A stretch of 64,000 nt of DNA from Glebionis coronaria. Lineage: Eukaryota; Streptophyta; Magnoliopsida; Asterales; Asteraceae. The notes below the pieces were generated by a model. The model had not been told where the DNA came from. It searched no databases and saw only the letters and a program-made list of their open reading frames with translations. This document shows, one piece after another, positions 11,760-22,557 of the stretch (position 1 is the first letter of the stretch; each line of letters begins with the position of its first letter). The stretch spans positions 534,552,038 to 534,616,037 of the forward strand of contig CM046876.1 of the NCBI GenBank assembly GCA_025667525.1, in the 5' to 3' direction. Position numbers and translations under genes: made by a program.

Positions 11760-13020
11760 TAAACAGAATGTGTTGTGGATAAAGTTTAATACTCATGTCC
11801 AACTTAACATCTTTAATAAAACTAGTGACAGTTTATCTAAAAGAATACTACTAGTAAACAGCCTTCCCTATCAATATGACATGTTGTGAAGTTTTCTTTT
11901 TACTAACAGATAGTGATTTATAACTCTTTTTTGTGATCAGATCAACAGACCCGACAAGATAACAAAAATATGTGGTTAGTATCAGAATTTTGTGACTTTA
12001 ATAATATAGAACTACACATTTGTTTCTTATCAAAGAATACATTTCTTGATATTTTAACTCATACTTTTATCGTTCAGCTAAACAAGCTTTCAACTATGGT
12101 GGAATCTTTCCCTAATCACATGAAACATACATAAACTAAATCCTCTAGTTTAAATACTACTAGACACAAGTCACGATATATCTAAAGATACTATAAAATC
12201 TCATATATATATATATATGAAAGTCCAGCGGTTCTTTGGTTCCGAACCGAACTAAGAACCACAATTTGAAATATTAAGGAACCAAGAACCGAACCGCGGT
12301 TCCAAAATTCGGTTCGAGTTGGGTCAGTTCTGATTCGGTTCTCGGTTCCGGTCCGGTTCTCGATCCATTTGCTCACCCCTACTCAAAACCACCACTATGA
12401 AGTCAAAATTTGAATTTGACACCTATAGAAAACAATTTCCTAGACTCAAAGCTTCATATTAGGCAATGTTTATTCAGCCTATTTTAAATTAAGTACCTAT
12501 CTATATGACTATATGATGAACCTAAACTCTTTCAAAAACAGAACCAGTTAATCTATCAGGTGTCGTACCAGCACATATGTCTTTTCCTTTTTGACCTACA
12601 GAATGAAAGAAATGTGCACCTCACTTTCATTGTCTTGCTGAGCTATACGGGTGTTTCTTTATCTGCCTATACCAGTGAATAAGGCTAGGGATCAATCCTG
12701 CAAGTGATATTTGTTGAGGAGTAACTGCAATAAAAGAATTGATGAAACTAAAGTTAACACGAAGTTAAAAAATCAAAATGCTCATCCTCCAAATTACTGA
12801 TTTCTGACTGTTCATTAACTAATGACAGATTCCGACTCAACATAAAACATGTTATGCCAACTTGATGCATTTATGGCATTGAATGTAAAGATTGCGCTAC
12901 ACACACTACCTTGTTGACTCACTATTTTAATAAAGCTCTTAACAATCGTTAAAGCTTTATAAGGCTAATAATCAAAATTGAAATAAAAAAATTAACTGCT
13001 TATGATGTACTAGAAAACTG
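11760..13020. other. CACTA interior, unassigned
   Basis: No coding region recognised. At 12205-12378 there is a (TA)n tract followed by sequence rich in GAACCGAAC / GGTTCGG motifs, ending in TGCTCACCCCTA. That resembles one end of the GGTTCGG-rich MITE type at 56761; a matching left terminus is not clear. Confidence 0.45.
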
Positions 13021-13679
13021 TGTGATTCTCATTTACAGTAACAGAATAAGGAAATTACATTGTGGGAGCTCTGGTGTTGGCTTCGGTTGCAGCTCGTCTA
13101 GCAAAAGCTTCTTCGTCGTGTGTTGCCTAACCCGAGACATAATCCTACAAATTAAAGTAAACAAGATGCATAAGACAATGCAGCATTCCATAGAGCAGAT
13201 GTTGAAAACTCTCAGTTGACTTCTGAAATTAATTTTTCAAGAGAGGGAACATAAACATCAAAAGGGTACATATTAGCCGAATTTAGTTTGTGCTATAGAT
13301 ATGTATGTAATAGATAAATGTAAGTTTACATGTATAAACTAGTTACATTATCCATAAATGTAAAGAGAGATTACATGTGAACTTTCGCAAACTCCTTCTG
13401 CCTATGAGTCCAGTATCTGACAAGAACTTGATGAATCATAGCATGAAACTAAGCAAAACAAATAAATAACCAAATTGACATTTTTCAAGATTGTAAGTCA
13501 CTTTTTCCTTAATGTTTTTATTAATATTTCATCTATTTTTATATACCCACCAACTTAAATATAAACAATTTAACTAAATTGACGTACCATAAACCATAGT
13601 GATGTATATTTACTTATGAAATTTTAATAATCACCAAGGTTGCTATATAACCGGCTTACATGCAAGGAAATGAAATACT

Positions 13680-13919
13680 TAGGGGTGTTTGTTTAAGCTT
13701 ATATAGTGTGCTTATGGCTTATTTGGTTTTCAGCATAGGCTTCATAAGCTGACACTTTGTGGCTTATTTAATACTTTTTGGCTTATATAAGTTCATTATG
13801 TCATAATAAATTATATAAGCTGAAAAGTTTAAATTAAGCCACAAAAGTGGGCTTATATAACATAAGCGAAAACCAAATAAGCCATAAACCAGCTATATAA
13901 GCTGAAACAATACCCCCTA
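13680..13919. mobile_element. MITE with AGGGGTGTTTG terminal inverted repeats
   Basis: A 240-bp AT-rich foldback. The left end TAGGGGTGTTTGTTTAAGC pairs with the right end ...GAAACAATACCCCCTA, and inner parts pair over about 50 bases (TTATGGCTTATTTGGTTTT against AAAACCAAATAAGCCATAAA). The ends resemble hAT-derived MITEs. No convincing 8-bp target duplication is visible, so the class is tentative. Confidence 0.65.
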
Positions 13920-14960
13920 AGCTTTATGTCCATGTTCTTCTAATTGGATAACACTAAAGTGAAGACCAGGAGAACCACAAAACATGGTGTGGATGTTCAT
14001 ATCATGCTACTATAATATAATTCCAATACTAATGCAATGCAATAAAAGAGAATGAACATCTATAATTTTGTTTATCAGCTAAAATTCAACAATAGAACCT
14101 AATTAAGAATCATTTTTATTATTAAAAAATAATAAAATATTAATTCTTTTAGTGAGGATTTTAATCGAACACCTTATGTTAAAAAATAAATGTCAAAACA
14201 TGTCATCAAATAACAACAAATCTAAATATAGCACAAATATTAATCATACATACATAGATTTTGGAAATTCAAATTCGAAAAACAAGACCAAACTGACCCA
14301 TTCATCAAATAACTGCGAGTTTGTGAAGAATGAATTTGTATCAAACAAAAACTCAAGCTTGAAATCCTTGGGATGGTGTTGCTACGTATTACAGATCTAG
14401 ATCTGGTTTGGGTGGTTAAAGAAGTACAAGTAAAGGTTTGATGGTGTGTGTGGTGGGTAGGAAGTTAAGGGGAGCATTTTCAAAAATTGATGAAAAGTTA
14501 AAGTGAAACTTTTAGCATCGAGCAGGAATGAAAAATTAAGGATAGGGGGAAAATTTCAATCGGTATTCTTTTTAAGGTTGTGAAAAATTTTACAAAACCA
14601 CGTACGTCATATAACGAGATGCAAGTAGGCTTGAGCATCGGTGTAAGAAAATACCGGACCGGTCAAGCTCGAATCAGATCGAGATTAAAATGGACCAAAC
14701 ATCGAATGTGACGAAAATCATGAATCAATGACTGGATCTAAATGCGTTTGACATATCAAATATATTAAGGCCTTGTCAAACGACTCGAACCGAGAATTCG
14801 AGTCGAACCTTAATCAAACTAAATTTATTTGATTTTTCGGTTTTGTAAATTTTTTCTAGTTTCGAGTCAAAACATTTTTTTAGTGTTCGAATACAATTAT
14901 TTTAACTGACCCCAAGACATCAGTATGATGTTTTGAAATGCAACTACAATGCCGACGTAG

Positions 14961-15690
14961 GTGCCAAAAATACTGATACCCTATCGACTCATAACGTGTA
15001 CAACGATACCCGATCGACTCATATCAGGTGAAACAATACCCTATCGACTCATATCGTGTACAGCGTTACCCTATCGCCTCATATCATGGGAAACGATACC
15101 CTATCGACTCATACCGTGTACAAAGATATCTGATCGACTCATATCGTGCACAACGATACCCTATCGACTCATAACGTGTACAACGATACCCTATCGACTC
15201 ATATCGTGTACAACGTTACCCTATCGACTCATATCATGTGAAACGATACCCTATCGACTCATATAATATACAACGATACCCTATTGACTCATATCATGTG
15301 AAACGATACCCTATCGACTCATATCGTGTACAACGATACCGTATCGACTCATATCGTGTACAACGATACCTGATCGACTCATATCGTGTGAAATGATACC
15401 ATATCGACTCATATCGTGTACAACGATACCCGATCGACCAATATCATGTGAAACGATACCCTATCGACTTATACCGTGTACAACGATACCCGATCGACTC
15501 ATATCATGTGAAACGATACCCTATCGACTCATACCGTGTACAACGATAGCCGATCGACTCATATCATGTGCAACGATACCGTATCGACTCATATCATGTT
15601 CAACGATACCCGGTCGACTCATATCATGTGAAACGATACCCTATCGACTCATTTCGTGTACAACGGATACTCTATCGACTCAGTTGAACT
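14961..15690 (+). repeat. 30-bp minisatellite, about 24 copies
   Basis: The unit is 30 bp, CAACGATACCCTATCGACTC followed by ATATCGTGTA, repeated head to tail with exactly two units per 60 bases. Variants alternate (ATCGTGTA/ATCATGTG; CCCTATCG/CCCGATCG). Because 30 is divisible by three and the unit lacks stops, it produces long open frames encoding a 10-residue repeat; these are not regarded as genes. It lies in the right half of the CACTA element. Confidence 0.9.
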
Positions 15691-16262
15691 TTGGGCTAAA
15701 AAATAGAAATAACAAAAGCACACGAAAATAATAACGAACGTAAAAAAACGCGACATTTAAATAATTTATTGAATTTAAAGCCTAAAAATGCAATTTTAAT
15801 TTTTCCTACATTATAAACGACAAAAGAAAATTTTAGAAAAAAATAATTATATTTTTTTGACTATTAAATATTTTTTTATGAATTAATTAAGATTAAAACT
15901 AGTTAAATGATTTAAAAATATTAAATTATTTTTCAAAAATCCTAAAAAATTACAGAAAATAAAAAACGCTATTAGAAAACTATAAAAAATAGTAAGTTTA
16001 AAAGATAAGCTCAAATAAGCTCGAAATAAGCATAAAATAAGCTTTTAAGCAAATAAAGTTAAAATAGTACAAGTAAAAGCTTTTGTAATGAAAAACCAAA
16101 AAGAACACTTGGTGCAGATGGTTAAAGAGTGTATTTCTGTGTTTGTTTGTTCTCTTACGTCAGGGGTCCGATCCATCTGCTGCACATTTTTTGGTATTCT
16201 TTGTTTTTTTCTTTATCAGGAAATAAAAAACAGATTAAAAAAAAGGATGTATTAACAGGAAG

Positions 16263-16360
16263 TGACTATAGATCAGATGGTTTAACAGAGAGATGCTGCG
16301 TTTGATGATGCGTCTGATGTCAGTTGAGAGGTCAAGGGTTCAAGACCCTCTGTTGCCTTT
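16263..16360 (+). other. tRNA-like (SINE-type) promoter remnant
   Basis: An A-box-like TAGATCAGATGG and, about 55 bases on, a B-box-like GGTTCAAGACC resemble an internal RNA polymerase III promoter. A similar pair (CAGATGGTTAAAGAG / GGGGTCCGATCC) occurs at about 16115-16185. No full tRNA cloverleaf was found. Probably degenerate SINE heads. Confidence 0.35.
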
Positions 16361-18770
16361 TTTTCATCAGATTAAAAGAAAAGAAGAGGATGTATTAACA
16401 GGAAGTGCCTATAAATAAGTTTTACACAAGTTATGATTCTTAATTTTTTATTTATTTAATGGTCCTTATAATTTAATCACATATAAAGTTTACACAGACT
16501 AAAACGTAATATGTTATAAAAACAAGTATATACCGTTGAGTCCTTATGATTGTAAGTTAAAAAAAATTAAGCACAAAATTTATTTACATAAAAAAGACTG
16601 GTTGTTAAGAAAACAAGTGTTTTTAAATGTCTAAAAACACTAGTTTTTTGATATAAACGGTGTCCTTAACATTTACACATAAAGACAGGTTGTTACGTAA
16701 AAACCAGTGTCTTTAGGTGTATAAAAGGAGTGGTTGCAGCCTACAAAACTAGTCTTTTTAGAATTCACCTTATAGAGACTGGTTTTTTTAAGAAAACAAG
16801 TTTCTATTTATTCCCTTCCCACTATTTTTAGGTCATAGACACTTGTTTTCACATAACCAGCCTCTTTAGGGGGGTCTCTAAGGGCTTTTTTGTATTAGTG
16901 TATATACATTGTTGGAATTGATGGTTGTCTGTATTAGCTTGCAAAAGCAAAATGCAGACCTTGTACATACTGTCTCTACACAAGGCCTTGAACTCAAGCA
17001 ATTCAGGGACAGGATTGTTATTTTGGAAGGTGCTAACCTTAGGCGTGGATTGGAGGATTCTTCCAAAGGGGAGGATGAGCAGATACATGTGAGTGACAAA
17101 AGGCTCACATGAAGGAGAATCTTTGGGTATAGCTGAAGATCTAACAGATTTGAAGAGGCAACCAGGTTTTGATGTTTCATTGGTTACCCCTACAAATTTG
17201 AATTTATCTTTTACTGAGATGTTGGAGCAGTTCACAAAGCCAAGCGCTGATAGGAGTAAGGTGAGCGTTGACAAGCAGATTTTTGACGCTGACAAGCCAA
17301 GCGCTGATAGGAGTAAGTTAGGCGTTGACACACAGGTTTTGGACGTTGATAGACCTGCAGGTATGGTTGATATCAGTTATCATCAAAGATGTGCCTACCC
17401 AGGTACCATCATCAACTTTACCCACCGTTGATATATCAGATAAAGGTAAAGGGATTATGGTAGAAACAGTGGTTCCCAAGGATGCAACCCAAGTAAAATT
17501 TGATTCCATGTTGGTTGCACAACTTGAGAAAGAAGATAGGATGAAGGAGACTGCTATTGAGAGTAAGGAAAATAGTGGTGATGAAAGCACAGATTTAAGT
17601 GTAATGATTATTCAACAACCAGAGAGGCTTGAATATGGTGATGAGTTGGCAAGGGAAAAGCTTGCAGAGTTGAAGAATCAGGTAGATTATGAGATGCCTG
17701 AAGTTGCTCAAATATACTTTGCATGGGAGAATAAGGTGATGAAGAATCCAAACATGACTTTATCAGATCAAATTTAGGGTTTGGAAGCTCTACTTAGAGC
17801 TCAAAGGGATTGCAAGGTGATTCTGAAATATAAAGCTAGCAAAGTTCTTTCACAGACCAAGACAGAAAGAAGGGAGCTCTATTACATGTTGCTCAGATGT
17901 CATCAAACAGGTTGGACTTTTAGAAAGTTATAGGTATTGTCCTTTGATGAATTGAAGTATAAAGCTTATCCTATATGGGCAAGTGTGCAAGAGCAGAACA
18001 CTATTAGACTTCTTTCAGATGAAAGAAAGGAAGAACTTGCAGAAGAAATGGACATCAAAAAGGCTTTGGTTACACCAAGACCATTGAAGAAGGGAGTTCC
18101 TCTTGAGTTTCCAAAAAATTTGGATAGAGTGAATCCTAGTGAAGCTGTTATTAGAAAGAGTATTAAGCTCTCACCCTTAGAAGCTTTACATATGGTAGAA
18201 GTGTTACCTCATGATTCCAGAAACCCTATAGTTAGCTATGAGGAAGATGCAAGTGGGTTTTGGATGATTGGCAGATATGGGAAGAAGGTACATACTTTCA
18301 CTACTCTTATGTCTTTTTTTGCAAGCCTGGATAGGGAATACTTGGCAGACCTTTGGAGGTTGATGCAGGCCAAGTATGAGACTGAAGCACCTACTTCAGT
18401 CAATGGAATAAAGATTTGGTCAACATTCAAGAGAATGTGCGCACCAGATGAAGAAGATCCAATTTGGAAGGATCTTGATGATGATGTCAGTGGACTTCAA
18501 TGGCGTCTACATTCAGCAGTTGGTGTGTATCATTTGAGTACTACAAAGTTTTCTGAATATCTTCTTGTGGATGCTGAATATCCTATGTCCAAAGAAGTTT
18601 TGAAGAAAATGGTGTCAACACAGCTAGAGATGGATTATACAAGTGACGTTGGCAAAGATTTGATTAGGTTTATTTATTTCCAACTTAATAAGATTTGTAA
18701 GAATCCTCCTTGTACTTAGTTTTATTCAGAAACTTGATTACTAGAGTAGATATCAAGTTTAGGGGAGGAT

Positions 18771-19277
18771 TGTTGGGAATAAAATGTAGCCAAAGACACT
18801 TGGACGATGACAAGAGGAAATTAGACGTTGATAGGAAGAAATCAAGCGTTGTTAAGACAAGCGTTGACAGGAAGAAGTCAAGCGTTGATAAGAAGAAGTC
18901 AAGCACTGACAGGATACTTAGTCTACAAGTTTTATGTTTCTAGTATGTTTCTATTAAAGATATGTTCGACAATGTATTTCTTATGTTTATCCTTACCTAA
19001 TATAGCTGATACGTAGACTCTTGTATAAGGTTCCTTAGTCTATAAAAGGAGGCCTTTAGGTTTAGTTCAATATATGGTTTTACACACTTTCATTGTACGC
19101 AAGTTCGATTAATAAATCAAAGTGAAAGTTTTGTTTATCTTATTTGTGTGTTTTTGTTTAAGTATTAATTCTGCATAATACTTGAATTGTTCCATATACA
19201 ACAAAGTTTCTCTACGTGTTTAACTTGATTTAATCTCGTTTACACAAGCTAAATCGATCTAAATTTGGGATCTGACA
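18771..19277 (+). repeat. 3' LTR of element A (507 bp)
   Basis: It begins TGTTGGGAAT directly after the polypurine tract and ends GGGATCTGACA. It is homologous to B's LTR at 39608-40113 (minus). A TATAAAAGG box is at about 19042. Five copies of an (A/C)GCGTTGA(C/T)A(A/G)G-like motif crowd 18820-18912. Confidence 0.82.
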
Positions 19278-19835
19278 TACATGCTACAATTGAGGCGAAG
19301 CAATTTGAAGATGATGTACAACTTACAAGATATACACATAGAGTTTTGCCGACATCAACTAGGGGAAGATTGTTGGGTCAAAAAGTTTATGTGGCAGAAA
19401 CTCAAAAACGAAGAAAACATGAAGGCATTTGTTCAACGTTGACACATTGTGTCTAAGCGTTGACAAGTGTAAATTAGGCGTTGTCAAGAGTAAATTAGGC
19501 GTTGACAGAAGTCAACAAAAGACAAACGATGTTGGAAATATCTATTTAGGATAAGTATTCAGAATATTATTTGGTAATATTATGTATTAGTTATTTAAAT
19601 AGAAGATTTACATGTTTATTCATAGTTATCTCTTGTAAACCCTAATCCTTAGTCTATAAAAGGAACAAGGGTCTTAGGTTTTTATATATCATTCATACAA
19701 GATGTAAACCTAAAGCGTGTATCGACTAGGTGTGGGATTCAATGTATACACACCTAGTGATTGTTGATTATTAATATAATTAGCAATCCAATTCAGTAAT
19801 CTTTGTGTCTTGTGCCCTAAACACCTTGTTTCCCA
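19278..19835 (+). mobile_element. Copia element C: 3' end and 3' LTR
   Basis: A short coding-like tail (about 19278-19360), a polypurine tract AGGGGAAGAT and an LTR from 19371 (TGTTGGGTC...) to about 19835 (...TTTCCCA) with TATAAAAGG near 19655. The right border is set where B's integrase sequence resumes and is accurate to a few bases. No second LTR is visible. Most of C is presumed to lie left of A, outside the window. Confidence 0.6.
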
Positions 19836-21415
19836 ATTGTTGTTCTATTCTTCCTCTCAGCTACCCCATATTGTTGTGGGGTTCTAGCTATATTAAACTG
19901 TCTAGTAATCCCTTTCTTGGCACAAAAGTCATCTAACAGCTTATTTCTAAACTCACCACCATTATAACTTCTAAGTAGTTTAACCTCATTCCCAGTCTTT
20001 TTCTCTAATTGGGTAATAAAGTTAATCAAAATATCAGTAGTTTCACTTTTCAAAGCCAAAATGAAAGTCCAAGTAAATCTAGAAAAATCATCAGTGATGA
20101 CAAAACAGTAGGATTTACCATTTAAGCTTTCTATATTGGTTGGACCAAATAAGTCCATATGCAGCAAGTGAAGTGGTTTAGAACTAGAATGCACAGGTTT
20201 AGACTTAAAGGAGACTTTTTGTTGTTTGCCTTTAAGACATGCAACACAAGAGTGGTCATTGTGGAATGCCTTTTCAGGCAAACCATCAACTAAACCATGT
20301 CTCACAAGTCTATTTATGTTCTTAAATTAGTGTGCCCTAATCTTCTGTGCCAAAGATTACTCTCATCAACTGAAGCCTTAGCATATAGACATGACAAATT
20401 ATTATTCATCCTAATTCCAGTAAGATTCACATTATAAATGTCCTTATGCCTAGGTGTTCTATAACCAATGAATTTCTCATCAGGTATTTTAAAATCTTTG
20501 CTTAGCATCAAGCATTCAGTATTAGTGAAAATAACCTTATTTTTGTTATCACAGACTTGTGATACACTAAACAGATTGTAATCGAGTTCTTTTACCAGAA
20601 ATAAGTTTTCAAAACACAAATTATTGGTGATAAGAGTGCCTTTGCAAGTGATAGTTCCATATCCGCCTCCAAAGTACACTTTGTCACCATCTTTAATGGG
20701 GGTAATGTTTGTGAAGTAATCTTCCTTCCCCGTCATGTGCCTAGAGCATCCACTATCCCAATATCCATAATCATTAACCTGCTTTTGAATGCCCTACACA
20801 TAAAGAAAACAAATTAGTTTTCTTTGGGAACCCAAGACTAAGCAGACTTGGATTCATTTGGTTGTTCAACAATAACAAACTTAGTCCTTATGACAAACCC
20901 TTGTTCGTCCCTTTTTGGATTAAACACCCAGTTAACCCCAATTGGTTTAGTTATGACCTTTGATATATAATGAAATTTGTTATAGGTCATAGAAATCCCA
21001 TCTGAATTAGGGTTTTGGTCTTGTTTAGGTCTCCAAGATAAGCTAGAAGAAGCTTTAGACCCCTTTCCATTTGGTTGCAAGTATTTGGCATTACTTGGTC
21101 CTGCAGCGTTGGAAACATTCCTGTCAGCGTTAACATTGTTCTTCTCAACGCTGAAATTACCTTTTTCAGCATTGAACCTAGGGTTTGCTACAGGAACCCA
21201 TTGTCTGTTAGACCATGTATTGGTCTTCTGAAAAGGCCTTTGTCCATAAGTATTAGGCCCTTTAGTAAAGAATGGGGCTGGTCTAATGACTTGTGGACTT
21301 TGCTGGACAAAAGGTTTGGGTTTGACCAGGGTTGACCTTTGAAGCATTGACACGTTTATAAGCCAAATGTGAAAAGCTTCCACAAGTATAACAGGCTTTT
21401 CTAGACATAACTCTA
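19836..21415 (-). pseudogene. Copia element B: second zinc knuckle, protease and integrase (broken)
   Basis: The frame carries on from the gag part across the D insertion. It shows a second zinc knuckle near 21395 (CYTCGSFSHLAYKR) whose final Cys is Arg. Low complexity follows, then protease WDSGCSRHMTG at about 20750. Integrase reads WHRRLGHTN (HHCC zinc motif), HMDLFGP (catalytic D), RSYNGGEF and AERKNRT (catalytic E). The second catalytic Asp, normally RSDNG, is Tyr, so integrase would be inactive. Stops lie near 20835 and 20790 and a one-base shift near 20312. The sequence ends abruptly after the catalytic Glu, where element C begins; RT and RNase H are not in the window. The lineage is Copia, probably with large elements that carry a third ORF, since A shares its LTR. 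Confidence 0.85.
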
Positions 21416-21715
21416 TGTTGGAAATACGTTTTACGCATTTAGAAAGTCTCGGTCACTCCAACCATGTAGTTATAGGCTCGTAGTTAAGTTAAGTGTTATT
21501 TATTTCATAGCCCGACCCATGAGCATGTTCATGGGCTGGAAGCCCAAGTCCTTTAAGGACTTGGGGTATTTAAACCTCTTTCCACCATGGAAAGAGGTGT
21601 TGGTTGTTTTATTATCTCATTTCAATATATGTGTTTTCTTCCATTTCTCTCTCTAACTTTCTCTCTCTAGAAAAACATCAACCCCCTTGTTTCACAAGAT
21701 TATCATTGTTCTACA
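21416..21715 (+). repeat. 5' LTR of D (300 bp)
   Basis: TGTTGGAAATACG... to ...TGTTCTACA. A TATTTAAA box is at 21567-21574. The inverted repeat CCCAAGTCC/GGACTTGGG (21543-21565) is immediately upstream and CCTCTTTCC/GGAAAGAGG (21575-21597) immediately downstream. Pyrimidine-rich TCTCTCTCTAAC sequence follows (21650-21670). Confidence 0.93.
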
Positions 21716-22557
21716 ATTGGTATCAAGAGCATGGGATGAGATAAAGGCTTGTTCTTTGTGTTGAGTTGTGTATTTACATTCGTAGATCATAAACTACCTT
21801 TTTGGCCGAAACTTCCAAATTTTTTTTCGTTTGATCATAGTGATAAGTAGTGTAACTTAGGAATTTGGGATTAAACGTGTTCTTGGTATCTTAGATTTCA
21901 TTAAAACTTCAGGTTTCTTGGATCAAAAGTGCAAGAAAGTGTGTTTTTCTTCATTCCGAAATTTCAGCAGACGCATCCATCGGAAAGTACAAAAAGTACT
22001 TTGGCCTCCATCGCAATCCCTTAACCATCGGAAAGGGTTAGGGTACTACTTTGCGATCATTGGATTTTCATTACTTATTCCGATCTGAATCATTCCGATA
22101 GCTTTTGCGATCTGAGATTCCGACGGGTATAAGGAAGGTGTGTTAAGTCGTTACTCTGCTCAAATTTTGCAAACCACTTTGCGATCTAAGATCATTGCGA
22201 TAGGTATTGCGATCTGAAGCATTCCGATAGACATCGTATTGCGATCTGAAATATTCCGATACCATCATCATTGCCACAAGGTTACATTGCGATCTAAAAT
22301 CATTACGATCTGAGCTGATTCCGATAGTGAGACTTTCCGATCTAGGTATTCCGATAGAAAGAACATTGCGACAGAACTGGTTTTATATACTTAGTGGATT
22401 TTCTTCTATTTGGCATTTAATTTGGTAATTTGGAAACGTTCAAAAAGCTAATATTACAACAAGATAACAACATCTTTTCGTTAACAACACAAAAAAACTC
22501 ATAACCTTTATTTCATTGTTCGATCATCTTTGATAATCTTATTCAAGGGATCATAAA
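21716..22557 (+). promoter_or_regulatory. D leader with PBS and CGATC/CCGATAG array
   Basis: The PBS TTGGTATCAAGAGC (21718-21731) matches initiator tRNA-Met with one extra A. From about 21970 to 22375 roughly twenty units of (T/G)CGATC(T/A) and CCGATAG alternate at 10-25 base spacing. No ORF is carried. The leader ends at the gag ATG at 22558. Confidence 0.75.

Larger units (their letters stand above)
9045..16900. mobile_element. Non-autonomous CACTA (En/Spm) DNA transposon
   Basis: The left end CACTACTACAAAAAAGCCC (9045) and right end (reverse complement CACTAATACAAAAAAGCCC, 16900) form the diagnostic CACTA terminal inverted repeats. Both ends carry many subterminal copies of AGAGACTGGTTTT- and ACAAGTCTCTTT-like motifs (about 9065-9350 and 16590-16870), where the transposase accessory protein usually binds. 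The element spans 7.86 kb. I find no transposase ORF. The cargo is captured helicase exons, a solo LTR, a MITE, a minisatellite and unassigned AT-rich DNA. The expected 3-bp target duplication is not seen (CTT left, TAT right), so one flank may have changed. Confidence 0.88.
7815..18719 (+). pseudogene. Third ORF (post-pol accessory protein) of element A, interrupted
   Basis: The start ATG is at 7815 (MAPKFKPSDLV...). A one-base shift near 7950 and a TAG near 8003 break the N-terminal part. It then reads openly through 8039-8743, including a motif of the type ATRQKYNFSKMIFDGM at about 8340. It is interrupted by the CACTA element at 9045-16900 and resumes as Lys/Asp-rich low complexity (17200-17360). 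The C-terminal module is at 17937-18719, with a WRLHSAVGVYHL segment and the ending LIRFIYFQLNK. From memory, both modules recur in hypothetical proteins of Asteraceae retroelements; I know of no biochemical role. I see no signal peptide or transmembrane segment, so an envelope function is not supported. Further stops occur near 9065 (inside the CACTA), 17110 and 17775. Confidence 0.7.
7742..19277 (+). mobile_element. Copia element A, 3' part (third ORF and 3' LTR), split by CACTA
   Basis: The plus strand carries the remains of a large accessory ORF (7815-9044 and 16901-18719), a polypurine tract (AGGGGAGGAT, 18761-18770) and a 3' LTR (18771-19277). gag-pol is absent, being cut at the left by D2. 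The LTR matches the 5' LTR of element B (39608-40113) in inverse orientation, so A and B are two copies of one family. The bases after the 3' LTR are TACAT, the likely target duplication in element C; the left copy is not available. Confidence 0.8.

Noticed and set aside
14961..15690. CRISPR-like array
   Set aside because: Units are directly adjacent with no unique spacers, and the context is a plant transposon.
14961..15731. ORFs of 101 and 112 codons with 10-residue repeats
   Set aside because: They arise because the 30-bp minisatellite unit lacks stops in this frame; no conserved domain or flanking gene structure.
18710..18943. 77-codon Lys/Asp-rich ORF
   Set aside because: It runs across the PPT into the LTR of element A and merely translates the GCGTTGACA-like repeats.
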